NCBI GenBank assembly: GCA_030753015.1
Contig: JASMDC010000005.1
Location: 1 to 64,000 of the forward strand
Direction of reading: 5' to 3'
Length of the DNA stretch: 64,000 nt
DNA from: Candidatus Undinarchaeales archaeon
Lineage (GTDB): Archaea; SpSt-1190; JASMDC01
Shown: piece after piece, positions 48,684 to 57,020 of the stretch
Numbering within the stretch: position 1 is the first letter of the stretch
Layout: the number at the start of each line of letters is the position of its first letter
Notes under the pieces: generated by a model
Databases searched by the model: none
The model's input: only the letters and a program-made list of their open reading frames with translations
What the model was told of the DNA's origin: nothing
Made by a program: the position numbers and the translations under genes

Positions 48684-50072
48684 TCAGACCATAGCACGCC
48701 TCAACAGGACCAGACCCGCCGCGCAGACCAGGAGCGACGGTAGCCTGACAAGGGCCTCGTTGCCGTCCAATCCCAAGTGGTAGAGCACGAGGTGCACCTT
48801 GGGCCGCGCCACGATGATCTCGTAGGGCTCGCCCTCACCCGCGTCCATCATGAGGCGTCGACCGCTATACCATTTGGCGAGTAGGCCCGCCACGGGATTC
48901 TCTTTGTCCCCGGGGTAGTGGGAAACGGCGCCCACGAGGTTCACCAGGAACGAGATGAGAAGCAGCATCATGAACACGGGCCAGACGGCACCCATCCTGC
49001 GCACGGCAAGGAGCGGAAGAACGAAGAATGGCATGGCAGCCGTCATGTACCGGGGGCCGAAGGAAATGCCGGCACGCCAGTTCGAATGGGTGATGTGGAA
49101 TCCCATAAGGACGATGAACATGGCCATGACCAGGTATGCCTCGTGTGGATGAAGAGCACGGAACCGGAACCAGAGCACAGCGGCCACAATGAGGACCGGG
49201 CTATAGAAGAAGAGGCCCCGCTCGGATGAGAGCGTCACGCCAAAGGGCGCCTGCGGATCAGGGATCCCCCATTGGTACCACACGCCCTGCTCACGCGTGT
49301 TAGCAAAGGTAGCGTGGTACTTGTACGGGAGGCCGAAGGGATCCCCGAGCATGGCATAGGCATAGAGCGGAAGGAGGGAGAGCATCAAGCCGCCCGATAC
49401 GAGGAACGGAACGGTCCAGCGGGGGCGTCTCAGCACACAATAGAGAAGGAGACCGGGGAAGAGCAGGAGGGTCGCGAAGTCCGCAAGACCCGAGAGGCCG
49501 GCGAGCGCCCCTGCGGCCAATCCACCACGGACATCCCCATACCGGTCTCCCGCATGCACGACCCAGAAGCTCGCGACGGCGAGGAAGGATGCCATGCTGT
49601 ACGGGAAAAAGACGGTGCCGTAGTAGAAGGCGTTCGTGCACAATGCATAGGCCAAGGCCACGAGCGTCGGATCGATGTCCCCCGGCCTGTGGACCGAGCG
49701 GCCGAACCAGAAGATCAGCAGGGCGGTGAGGGCCGTGGGGAGACCCGCAAGCAGGAGCGTTGTCACGTAAACCGTTGTACGGAGGTCAGCACCGGCCATC
49801 TGAAGGATTCGCACGATGGGAGCGGCCAGTACGGACAGGAGCGGGCCCTTGTCACTGTAGATATGACCGTCCTTTTTGACGTAGTCGATAGGAGGGAACA
49901 GGGGATGGAGTACCTCGGGGAAGAAACTGTCGATGTGCCATTCCCCTTGGATCCCCAGGGAGAGCGAGAGGGCGAACCGCGGTGCCTCATTTGTCGAAAG
50001 GAAGCATGTGGTCAGGAGGGCGAAGCACACCAGAAGCCCCACTACCAGCGTTCGTTCGTCCAGGTGGGCCAT
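48684..50072 (-). CDS. Polytopic membrane protein, GT-C-like family B, copy 3
   Basis: A 462-residue paralog of copies 1 and 2, starting MAHLDERTLVVGLLVCFALL, with STNEAPRFALSLSLGIQGEW and the loop KDGHIYSDKGPLLSVLAAPI. Copies 2 and 3 are closer to each other than to copy 1, and they share the promoter segment GGGGAAATAAAACTCTTTAC, so the upstream DNA was duplicated too. The TATA box (50107-50100) supports the ATG at 50072. Its neighbours are the GT2 gene (convergent) and the XPD helicase. Confidence 0.75.
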   Translation of the reverse strand: MAHLDERTLVVGLLVCFALLTTCFLSTNEAPRFALSLSLGIQGEWHIDSFFPEVLHPLFPPIDYVKKDGHIYSDKGPLLSVLAAPIVRILQMAGADLRTTVYVTTLLLAGLPTALTALLIFWFGRSVHRPGDIDPTLVALAYALCTNAFYYGTVFFPYSMASFLAVASFWVVHAGDRYGDVRGGLAAGALAGLSGLADFATLLLFPGLLLYCVLRRPRWTVPFLVSGGLMLSLLPLYAYAMLGDPFGLPYKYHATFANTREQGVWYQWGIPDPQAPFGVTLSSERGLFFYSPVLIVAAVLWFRFRALHPHEAYLVMAMFIVLMGFHITHSNWRAGISFGPRYMTAAMPFFVLPLLAVRRMGAVWPVFMMLLLISFLVNLVGAVSHYPGDKENPVAGLLAKWYSGRRLMMDAGEGEPYEIIVARPKVHLVLYHLGLDGNEALVRLPSLLVCAAGLVLLRRAMV

Positions 50073-50124
50073 CCGTGACATCATCTAGGACGTAAAGAGT
50101 TTTATTTCCCCCGGCCCGGCCGTC

Positions 50125-52086
50125 CTACTTCTCAATCTTCCAGAAATGATCGAGGGTCGCTTTCAGGGCCTTGGTGTTGTAGACGCGGATCATCTCGTCT
50201 TTAAGGGAGTCGGGGACCAGTTTGAGGTACCGGTCGTTGAGGATGCGGTTGTCGATGAGATAGACCACGCCCCGGTCACGCATCGTACGGATGAGGCGGC
50301 CTTTTGCCTGCATGATGCGTGCCAGCGCCGGGTAGGTGAACACGTAGTTGTAGCCATCACCGAAACTGCGCTGCAGGTAGCGCTGGAGCCGCTTGTTCTC
50401 CTCCGAGGGGACCGGGATGCCCATCCCGACGACGATGACACCGATGACGCCCTCCTCCTTGAGGTCGATACCCTCCGAGAAGGAACCGCCCAGTACACCG
50501 AGCAGGACGGTCGGCATCTTCATCAGCCCGCGTGTGCGCATGTCGGACATCATTCGGTCCCTCTCGCGCTGGTTTAGCGAGCGCTTCTCCTCGAGCATCT
50601 TGATCCCCCGTGGGAGGTCGAGCCGCTTGGAGTACTTGGCGAGCTCGCGGTAGGACGAGAAGAACACCAGATAGTTGCCCGGATAGGTCGTCACCATGGT
50701 CTCTAGGCGTTCAGTCACACCGTTCAAGGTGTCGGGGAGGTCCCGGTAGCGCATGGAGTTGTTCATTCGCGCGTCGACCAGCACCAGGCGGTTCTCGGGG
50801 GGGAAGGGTGACGGGTATGTTGCGGCCATGCAGCCATCGCCCAGGCCCAGGATGCGCCGGTAGTAGGGCTGCGGGCTGAGCGTGGCGCTCTGGATGATCG
50901 CGGCACGGAAGGCGTCCACCTGCCGGCGCACCTCCATCGAGACGTCGAGCTTCTTGAGCCGGAGGAGATGGTCCTTCTGACCGTCCCGCCATGATACCAC
51001 GATGTAGTTCTCGTTGAACGAGGGGTCCTTGGCGAAGCGGAGGATGGCCGCGCAGTTATCGGCAAAGCGGGAGAGAGAGCGCTCGGACCGTTCCTGGTGG
51101 TCCTTGTTTGGGATCTGGGCCAGTCCGCGGGCGAGATCGGATTTGAATTCCTTGTCCTCCATGCTCCGCACGACAGCGGATGCGGGCTCCGCCAGCTCCT
51201 TGATCTCTACAGCAGAAGTGGGGACGACCGTGTCCAGGCCGTCACCCCTGTTCGTACGCTGACAAACATCCTTGACCGTGTCGGCAAGGGCGCCCACCTC
51301 CTCGGTCAGGGCAGTGAAGGGACCGGCCGTCCGGCTGTCCAGGGTCGCAAGTGTCGTGGAGACGATGTCCAATGCCTTCTGGGTTAGAGTCGCCGAGTAG
51401 AACGCCAGCACACGGTCGTACAGGTTGTGTCCCTCGTCCACGACGAGCATGCGCTTGCTGTAGTCCAGCTCGTAATGAGAGGTCATCACCTCGGCGATGC
51501 CCGGTGAGAACACGTAGTTATAGTCGCACACCACGATATCGGCGGTCTTCGCCAACCGCATCGCGGTGCGATGAGGACAGTACTCCGCGCTCCGTCCGAA
51601 CGAGATGAGCGACGGTACGTCCAGATAGACCGTGCTCCTCCTAAAACGCTTGATCTCCTTGTTCACGTCCCGGGGGTTGTCGTACTGGGCGATGTTCTTC
51701 TGGCCGTCACGGCGCTTCTCCTGGAGGTAGGGGCACCGTTTGACGGCACACTGGAGACGGCGGCGGTTGATGCACAGGTCCCCCTTCGACACCAGATCGA
51801 GCACCCTGAACTCGTGGCCCTGCTTGTTAATCCGGCGCACATCATCGAACACCACAGCGTGCTGGGTCTTGCGTGGTGTGACGAACACGATGCCCTCGAT
51901 CTCGCCACGCTCAACCGCCTCCAGTCCCGGTACGATGGCGTTGAGGGTCTTTCCGGTCCCCGTCGGGCTCTCTACGAGGGCGATACCACGGTCACGGATG
52001 GTGCTCCGATTGGCCTCGATGATATCCTCTTGGCCTGCGCGGAAGGAGGAGTAGGGAAAGTACTTCGCTCCCGGGGGCGTGGCCAT
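50125..52086 (-). CDS. xpd: XPD/Rad3-type iron-sulfur DNA helicase
   Basis: A 653-residue superfamily 2 helicase that unwinds DNA 5' to 3', used in repair. The Q-motif region YFPYSSFRAGQEDIIEANRS is followed by Walker A (SPTGTGKT, 40-47), an iron-sulfur domain with Cys105, Cys113, Cys118 and Cys170, the DEGH box (217-220), and late motifs VLLGVLGGSFSEGIDLK and QAKGRLIRTMRDRGVVYLID. All four cysteines are present, so the cluster should form. A TATA (AACATATTTATCC) about 25 bp upstream supports ATG 52086 as a leaderless start. Confidence 0.93.
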   Translation of the reverse strand: MATPPGAKYFPYSSFRAGQEDIIEANRSTIRDRGIALVESPTGTGKTLNAIVPGLEAVERGEIEGIVFVTPRKTQHAVVFDDVRRINKQGHEFRVLDLVSKGDLCINRRRLQCAVKRCPYLQEKRRDGQKNIAQYDNPRDVNKEIKRFRRSTVYLDVPSLISFGRSAEYCPHRTAMRLAKTADIVVCDYNYVFSPGIAEVMTSHYELDYSKRMLVVDEGHNLYDRVLAFYSATLTQKALDIVSTTLATLDSRTAGPFTALTEEVGALADTVKDVCQRTNRGDGLDTVVPTSAVEIKELAEPASAVVRSMEDKEFKSDLARGLAQIPNKDHQERSERSLSRFADNCAAILRFAKDPSFNENYIVVSWRDGQKDHLLRLKKLDVSMEVRRQVDAFRAAIIQSATLSPQPYYRRILGLGDGCMAATYPSPFPPENRLVLVDARMNNSMRYRDLPDTLNGVTERLETMVTTYPGNYLVFFSSYRELAKYSKRLDLPRGIKMLEEKRSLNQRERDRMMSDMRTRGLMKMPTVLLGVLGGSFSEGIDLKEEGVIGVIVVGMGIPVPSEENKRLQRYLQRSFGDGYNYVFTYPALARIMQAKGRLIRTMRDRGVVYLIDNRILNDRYLKLVPDSLKDEMIRVYNTKALKATLDHFWKIEK

Positions 52087-52491
52087 GTCGGGAGCGCCGG
52101 GGGCATAGGATAAATATGTTCGCTCGGGACCGCCGGGGGGCCTGAGCCCATTGCACCGTAGGCACCGAGGCAGTGACCTCGGTCGGGGGGTGTGAGCATC
52201 TTTTATCCAGGACCTGTGATATCCGAAGCGCATCTCGGATACATGACGAGGACCAGTCCGGTCCGCACAGACTCTCGGGTAAAGGTACGACAGTAACTTA
52301 TATTGGAAATCGTTCTCGCTATACAGACACGAGAAGGGGATTCTCTGCCTGTAAGTTTGTGACGGTTCTTTCGTATACTAGTGCGCATTAGGGGCGATAT
52401 CCGAATACGAAGGAGGGTCACTTTTTCTGAAAGAAAATTGCAGATATAGGTAGTTGCACGCCATCGTCGACTGTCCCGTAAGCAGGACTGA
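52087..52491. other. AT-richer non-coding region between XPD and toxin genes
   Basis: About 405 bases with no convincing gene. It contains the hairpin TATCCGA-N8-TCGGATA (about 52219-52240) and the decamer GATATCCGAA, which recurs near 52397 and again near 53193 in the next gap. Base composition is lower in GC than the flanking XPD gene, as in the toxin-antitoxin pair that follows. Confidence 0.4.
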
Positions 52492-52758
52492 TCAAGTCTT
52501 GTAGATGTTATCGTGATGATCGTAATCTTCGATGATGACGGTTTTCGTTCTTTCATTGACAGAGAAGACCATTACGAAATTACTATCGATGTGAACTCTT
52601 TTCAGATGTTGTAGTGGTTTTCGCAGGTTCTTGTACCTGTGAGGATTGATTACGATCTCGTCGATTTTCTTGAAAATGATTTCCAACTGGCCCGGATCCT
52701 TCTTCGCCAGCTTGAAGAAGACCTTCTCGACTGATTTCCTGAGCTCGTAATTATACAT
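52492..52758 (-). CDS. RelE/ParE-type toxin
   Basis: An 88-residue basic protein (MYNYELRKSVEKVFFKLAKK, then IVINPHRYKNLRKPLQHLKR and HIDSNFVMVFSVNERTKTVI, VIIEDYDHHDNIYK). The helix-helix-strand layout and basic strands are those of RelE-fold toxins, which cut ribosome-bound mRNA. The start ATG overlaps the antitoxin stop (TGATG), so the two are translated together. AT-rich relative to the helicase gene. The specific target is not predictable. Confidence 0.82.
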   Translation of the reverse strand: MYNYELRKSVEKVFFKLAKKDPGQLEIIFKKIDEIVINPHRYKNLRKPLQHLKRVHIDSNFVMVFSVNERTKTVIIEDYDHHDNIYKT

Positions 52759-52994
52759 CACTTATTTAGCCCGAAATGCTTTCTGAAATCCTTGACCTTG
52801 ACGGTCCTCTCCTGTTGCCTCGCGTTCATCTTCTCGATGAATTCGGGCCTGAGCTCCGGTTCGAAGAGTTCGTCTTCATAGACATGGATGATGTACTCGA
52901 TCGCTTGCGACTTGTTACGAAAGCCATGCAATCCTTTTACAACGTTGACCACTCTGTCCTCTTCCGCAGTCAACGTGACTAGTGCCTGGACCAT
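52758..52994 (-). CDS. DUF2683-type antitoxin
   Basis: A 78-residue protein starting MVQALVTLTAEEDRVVNVVK, with FRNKSQAIEYIIHVYEDELF and ELRPEFIEKMNARQQERTVK. This is the archaeal DUF2683 family, ribbon-helix-helix-like DNA-binding antitoxins paired with RelE toxins. The C-terminal tail would wrap the toxin. ATG 52994 is preferred to ATG 53000 because GGTGA lies 8 bases before it. The operon has a strong TATA box (CATAATATATAGTTAG, about 53031-53016); autoregulation by the complex is expected. Confidence 0.85.
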   Translation of the reverse strand: MVQALVTLTAEEDRVVNVVKGLHGFRNKSQAIEYIIHVYEDELFEPELRPEFIEKMNARQQERTVKVKDFRKHFGLNK

Positions 52995-53000
52995 GATCAT

Positions 53001-53349
53001 TCACCTTTGATACTAACTATATATTATGCTTCGTAACTATTTATTACTTTTCATTATGTTTTATAACGGAACGAAAACCGACGGTTACGACGGCGTACAA
53101 CAGTGGGTTATCCGACCCAGCTTCTTCCTCCATATAACTGTAAGAGGCACACCTACGTTGTCGCCCCCTCAGCCTGAATAACACCCATGTGGATATCCGA
53201 ATTACTGATTTTTCCCAACGACGCGATAATAGTGGTTATGCGACGTCATTTCTAGCGTTCAGAATGTTGACGAATTCTAAATGATAGAGTAATCAGTTTA
53301 CCTGCTCTAACTGCTTACTATATCATTATGAAATGCATGCGCATAAGCC
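53001..53349. other. AT-rich intergenic region upstream of toxin-antitoxin operon
   Basis: About 350 bases with low GC. Besides the antitoxin promoter it holds no recognisable gene. AT runs (ATTTATTACTTTTCATTATG) and the decamer GATATCCGAA (near 53193) are the only notable items. It ends where the second TnpB relic begins. Confidence 0.4.
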
Positions 53350-53492
53350 ATGAGTCCATTTCTCCACGCCAACACCACCCTCACCGCTACGAAGGCAGAG
53401 GCAAGTGAAGTCGTCTAAGCAGGCACCAAACGCAGTGAGCCCTTCCGGGCGATGGACGCTGGAAATCCACGGATCCTATCCTCGGGAGAATG
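53350..53492 (+). pseudogene. tnpB: Second TnpB tail relic (IS605-type right end)
   Basis: From GCAAGTG (53401) the DNA aligns without gaps to the end of the TnpB remnant at 20029; by hand about 50 of 64 bases are identical. The frame reads ASEVV*AGTKRSEPFRAMDAG here and ASGIVEPGTIRGEPFGAIDAG there, with a stop inside. The conserved last stretch GTGAGCCCTTC...GATGGACGCTGGAA and ATGTCAC near the end match the typical omega-RNA/right end of IS605 elements. No nuclease domain remains. It abuts the stop codon of mptA. Confidence 0.72.
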
Positions 53493-54473
53493 TCACCGCA
53501 TCCACTCGTGCAACGAATGGTAGCGGGGCGCCGGGTGGTCGTCCTCGCCATCCAACTGGGCGCGTAACAGGCCGAGGGTCGCTGTACACTCGGCAACGGC
53601 GTTGTGGCGATGTATGCTCTCCATGCTCTCCATCCTCGCGACCACGAGTGCTTGATCGGATAGCTCGGGGAAATGTGTCGTCACACCGCCCACCATGGAA
53701 CGCACCGCGTCCTCGACGAACCGCGGTCGCTTGTGAGCGCGGGACACGACATGGGCCTCGTCGGGGCGCTTGAGCACCTCGAACACCGGCGAGGAGAATG
53801 CGTCCTCGACGATATCGATGAGCATGTCCGCCTCCACTCTGAGCCGTGGATCAGCGAGCCCGACGGTGAGCTCGGCACGGCCTCGCTGGTTGTGCGTGGC
53901 GATGGGGAGCCTGCCAAGGACCTTGTCGATCGCAGCATCGTCCATCCCTGCCTCGACCAGCACCTCACGCGACGTCTCCCGCATCATCTCCTGCGCGCAG
54001 GGACAGGCGAGCATCCCTTCCACCTCGACCCCTATCGTGCGTCGCGTGGAGATATCGCCGTTCTTGCGCCTGGCCACGGCCCTGCCCACAAGTGTGTACA
54101 TCTCCTGGCTCCGTCGCCCGCTCACGGGGCTTTTGCGGTCAAGAGGGTACTCCGCGGCGAGGTGCACCTCGGTGCGGGTCGCTTCAGGATGCCGTTCCAA
54201 GAGCCGAGAGGCCACCTCGGTGCAGAACTGCTCGACGTCCGCGACCTCATGCTCGACACCCTCCTCGATGACCTCGTTGATCGTGTCCGTGCACCGGGAC
54301 ATGTGGATCCCTTTCTTCATCGGATTGAGGTCGATATACACCTCGATATGGGCAGCGAGCGCATTATCCTTCCCTCCGCGTCGGCGAACGATGAGCTTGC
54401 GGATGCCCGTGACCCCTACCCTGTTGAGGGTGATACGGTGGTCGGGCGCCAGTTCCTGCACATCGGCAGTCAT
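53493..54473 (-). CDS. mptA: GTP cyclohydrolase, MptA/FolE2 type
   Basis: A 326-residue COG1469 enzyme that opens GTP on the way to pterins; MptA uses iron and gives a cyclic phosphate, FolE2 gives dihydroneopterin triphosphate. Conserved segments are HIEVYIDLNPMKKGIHMSR, RKSPVSGRRSQEMYTLVGRA, IGVEVEGMLACPCAQEMMRE (metal-binding Cys and Glu) and LPIATHNQRGRAEL. The gene lies 12 bases after QueE on the same strand. In Haloferax the same family feeds both folate and archaeosine, so this copy may serve tRNA modification. Confidence 0.93.
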   Translation of the reverse strand: MTADVQELAPDHRITLNRVGVTGIRKLIVRRRGGKDNALAAHIEVYIDLNPMKKGIHMSRCTDTINEVIEEGVEHEVADVEQFCTEVASRLLERHPEATRTEVHLAAEYPLDRKSPVSGRRSQEMYTLVGRAVARRKNGDISTRRTIGVEVEGMLACPCAQEMMRETSREVLVEAGMDDAAIDKVLGRLPIATHNQRGRAELTVGLADPRLRVEADMLIDIVEDAFSSPVFEVLKRPDEAHVVSRAHKRPRFVEDAVRSMVGGVTTHFPELSDQALVVARMESMESIHRHNAVAECTATLGLLRAQLDGEDDHPAPRYHSLHEWMR

Positions 54474-54485
54474 GGTTCTAGCACC

Positions 54486-55262
54486 TCAGGGAAATCCGGC
54501 CTGGCGGTGCCCCTGGACCGAGAGCGAGACCGCCTCGACGGGCAGACGCTCGCAGGCAGCGTCGGCGAAGCTGAGCAGGAGGCGGAGCGACGGGGGGAGG
54601 GCATCTCCCAGAGGGGTCACCGGCTGGATGGCCAGTGGGACATCGGTCTCGGCCAGGAGCCCGGCCACATACCCAACGTCCTGCTCACGAGTACGCCCCG
54701 TGACGACGAGCTTGGCATAGGTCGCGCACCCTTCCTTCTTGAAGGTCACTGCACTGGCCACTTCACGTGCAACGAGCTCCTTCCAATCTTTATCTCCGTG
54801 TGCCCCGGCCGTGCGGTCCTTGATATCCACGCTGGCCACGTCCACTAGTTTCGCTACCTTCTTCGCGGCCTTGGGATCGTTGCCGTTCGTTTCCAGAAAG
54901 ACGGGCAGCTTCTTCTTCTTGAGGATCGTGAACACCTTCTTGAGAAAAGGGACGTGGAGCAGAGGCTCGCCCCCGGTGAACGATACCGAATGGAACGACG
55001 GGGTACGTAGAGCAAGCACTGCGTCGACGACCTGGGTGGGCGTCATGGGATTCTCGATCTCGCGCCGGCGGGAACCGGGAGTCGCCTCCACGAGGGCAGG
55101 TTGTCCCGAGGGGCCAAGGAGATGGGCCGTGTCGCACCAGTCACACCGGACATCGCATCCTCGGAGTCGGACGAACACCTGGCGGCAGCCTGCGCACGAG
55201 CCGGACACGGTCCCACCCTCCCCTTGGAAGGAGGTGAATATCTCGTGCACCTCGGTATCCAT
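54486..55262 (-). CDS. queE: 7-carboxy-7-deazaguanine synthase (radical SAM)
   Basis: A 258-residue radical SAM enzyme of the archaeosine/queuosine pathway, converting 6-carboxytetrahydropterin to 7-carboxy-7-deazaguanine. It starts with VHEIFTSFQGEGGTVSGSCA and has the iron-sulfur motif GCDVRCDWCDT (Cys36, Cys40, Cys43), then SVSFTGGEPLL and VFLETNGND. A TATA box (GCATTTATAAATCC) about 25 bp before the ATG makes it leaderless. It leads an operon with mptA, which supplies the pterin precursor; QueC, QueD and archaeal TGT are not nearby. Confidence 0.93.
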   Translation of the reverse strand: MDTEVHEIFTSFQGEGGTVSGSCAGCRQVFVRLRGCDVRCDWCDTAHLLGPSGQPALVEATPGSRRREIENPMTPTQVVDAVLALRTPSFHSVSFTGGEPLLHVPFLKKVFTILKKKKLPVFLETNGNDPKAAKKVAKLVDVASVDIKDRTAGAHGDKDWKELVAREVASAVTFKKEGCATYAKLVVTGRTREQDVGYVAGLLAETDVPLAIQPVTPLGDALPPSLRLLLSFADAACERLPVEAVSLSVQGHRQAGFP

Positions 55263-55316
55263 TGCGGGTGCCAGCAGCGGAGGATTTATAAATGCCTCGG
55301 ACAGAGCGGCAGCGGC

Positions 55317-56867
55317 TCACATGACCTCGAACATGGGAGTCTCGTCAAGCAGACGCTTGACGCGCCTGAGCTTGTCCTCGCTACCCGCGTACACCGTAGC
55401 GAGCACGTCGCCACGATTGACGAACTCGTTGAACTTCCGGTTGAGGTAGACTCCCGCGCTCTTGTTCTGGGGGGAACCCGCCATGCGTGCTACCTTGGCG
55501 ACGACCGCGTTCACGGTATCGAGCATCTTTCCGGATCGCTCCGCCACTATGTCGTACGTGTGGGGCGCCAGCTTCAGGTCCTTGAGAGATACCTTTGGAT
55601 CTCCGCCCTGGGCCTTGATGATCTTCTGCATCTGCTTCCAGGCCTTGCCAGAGCGGAGCACCTTCTCCGCGACCTTGATGCCATCGCCTCTTCGTCCACC
55701 ATCCTTGAAGCGCTCGATGCCGATTAGCTCGATGAGGCGGCCTGCTATCCGCAGAGACTTCTCCTCCAGGTCCTTGGGGGCATCGGGCTTGTTCTGCAGG
55801 ACCTTGAGCACATCCCGTACCTCGAGCACGGGGCCGATACCATTGCCGATCGGCTCGTCCCCATAGCTGATGAGCACGTCGACCTTCATGCCCAGCATCC
55901 GGCCGAGCCTGATGATGATGCTCTTCAGGTGCTTGACCTCGCCGATGGAACTTATCTTCGCCTCATAGCCCAGTGGCAGGTCGAAGAGGACATGGGTCGA
56001 GCCCATGGAATATTTCTTGGCGAGGATGGAGGGGAGGAACAGCCCGATAGGGTCCAGTCCCATGGGCTTTCTCACCCTGATTAGCTTGTCGTCGGCAGGG
56101 GCCAGGTTGAGCCCGCCGCCCCAGGCGATGCAGCCGTTTGCCTTCTTCACGACATCGATAACCTTCTCCTTCGGTAGGATGACATCGGCCAGGACCTCCA
56201 TGGCATCCGCTGTCCCGGCAGCGGAGGAGATAGCACGGGACGAGCTCTTGGGCATGCACACGCCCAGCGCTGTAATGATAGGGACCACGATGAGGGTGGT
56301 GCGGTTGCCCGGGACGCCACCGGAGCAGTGCTTGTCAGCCACCACATCGTGGGGGAACGACATGGTCTCGCCCGTGTTCACCAGTGCCCGGGTAAGGCTG
56401 GTGATCTCGTTGAGGGTCATGTCCGACATGGCCACGGCCGAGATGAAGGAGGCGAGCTCTACCCCGGTGAGCCGGTCGTCAACCACGTCGGCGATGATGG
56501 CGTTGAGATCGTGCTCGGAAAGCTCCTCACCGGCCATCTTCTTCTTGATGTATTCGATGGAGGGGGGTTTCCCCAGGGGCGTGAGGGAGATCTCCTGCCC
56601 GTCCTCGATGCCAAGGCTGATGAACGTGTCCTCGAACAGGGCGACCTCGTAACCGGAACGCGACTCGGTCCAGAAATCGACGGTGGCCACGCACGAAACC
56701 CGTTTCTTGTCGTCCTCCAGGTACGGTGCGTCCTCGCCGTTCTCGGGCACGGTCAGCCGCACGCGGTCCATGGGATGGAGGTCAAGGTCCTGGGCGACCT
56801 TGGGCCCCACGGCCACGACGTTGGTACCGCCTGTAAGTATATCGATCTTGTGAGCGATAACGCGCAT
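55317..56867 (-). CDS. deoA: AMP phosphorylase
   Basis: A 516-residue archaeal-type AMP phosphorylase, cleaving AMP with phosphate to adenine and ribose 1,5-bisphosphate. Family segments: DKHCSGGVPGNRTTLIVVPI, SSSRAISSAAGTADAMEVLA, CIAWGGGLNLAPADDKLIRV and YGDEPIGNGIGPVLEVRDVL, with an N-terminal extension (1-90) typical of the archaeal form. It usually works with ribose-1,5-bisphosphate isomerase and type III RuBisCO, neither of which is here. ATG 56867 is about 30 bp after TTTATTAAG. Divergent from the aminotransferase. Confidence 0.95.
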   Translation of the reverse strand: MRVIAHKIDILTGGTNVVAVGPKVAQDLDLHPMDRVRLTVPENGEDAPYLEDDKKRVSCVATVDFWTESRSGYEVALFEDTFISLGIEDGQEISLTPLGKPPSIEYIKKKMAGEELSEHDLNAIIADVVDDRLTGVELASFISAVAMSDMTLNEITSLTRALVNTGETMSFPHDVVADKHCSGGVPGNRTTLIVVPIITALGVCMPKSSSRAISSAAGTADAMEVLADVILPKEKVIDVVKKANGCIAWGGGLNLAPADDKLIRVRKPMGLDPIGLFLPSILAKKYSMGSTHVLFDLPLGYEAKISSIGEVKHLKSIIIRLGRMLGMKVDVLISYGDEPIGNGIGPVLEVRDVLKVLQNKPDAPKDLEEKSLRIAGRLIELIGIERFKDGGRRGDGIKVAEKVLRSGKAWKQMQKIIKAQGGDPKVSLKDLKLAPHTYDIVAERSGKMLDTVNAVVAKVARMAGSPQNKSAGVYLNRKFNEFVNRGDVLATVYAGSEDKLRRVKRLLDETPMFEVM

Positions 56868-56973
56868 GGTGACCCACCCCTCGGGACGCCAAGCTTAATA
56901 AAGGCAGGTAATATCAGCCCGGGCGTGCGCCGATGAGCCACGTGTGCGCTGTCATGACACGCGCCGCTTTGGG

Positions 56974-56986
56974 CGCTACATATAAA
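56974..56986 (+). promoter_or_regulatory. TATA box of aminotransferase gene
   Basis: CTACATATAAAAGCC (about 56977-56991) is a good plus-strand TATA element. Transcription would start near 57007, giving a leader of about 14 bases before the ATG at 57021, with GGGTGAT as a ribosome site. Confidence 0.65.
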
Positions 56987-57020
56987 AGCCACATAACGCA
57001 GGTTAGCCTCGGGTGATATC

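Noticed and set aside
52217..53200. GATATCCGAA occurring three times within 1 kb
   Set aside because: The decamer contains the common GATATC palindrome, spacing is irregular and no gene arrangement explains it; chance in AT-rich DNA cannot be excluded.
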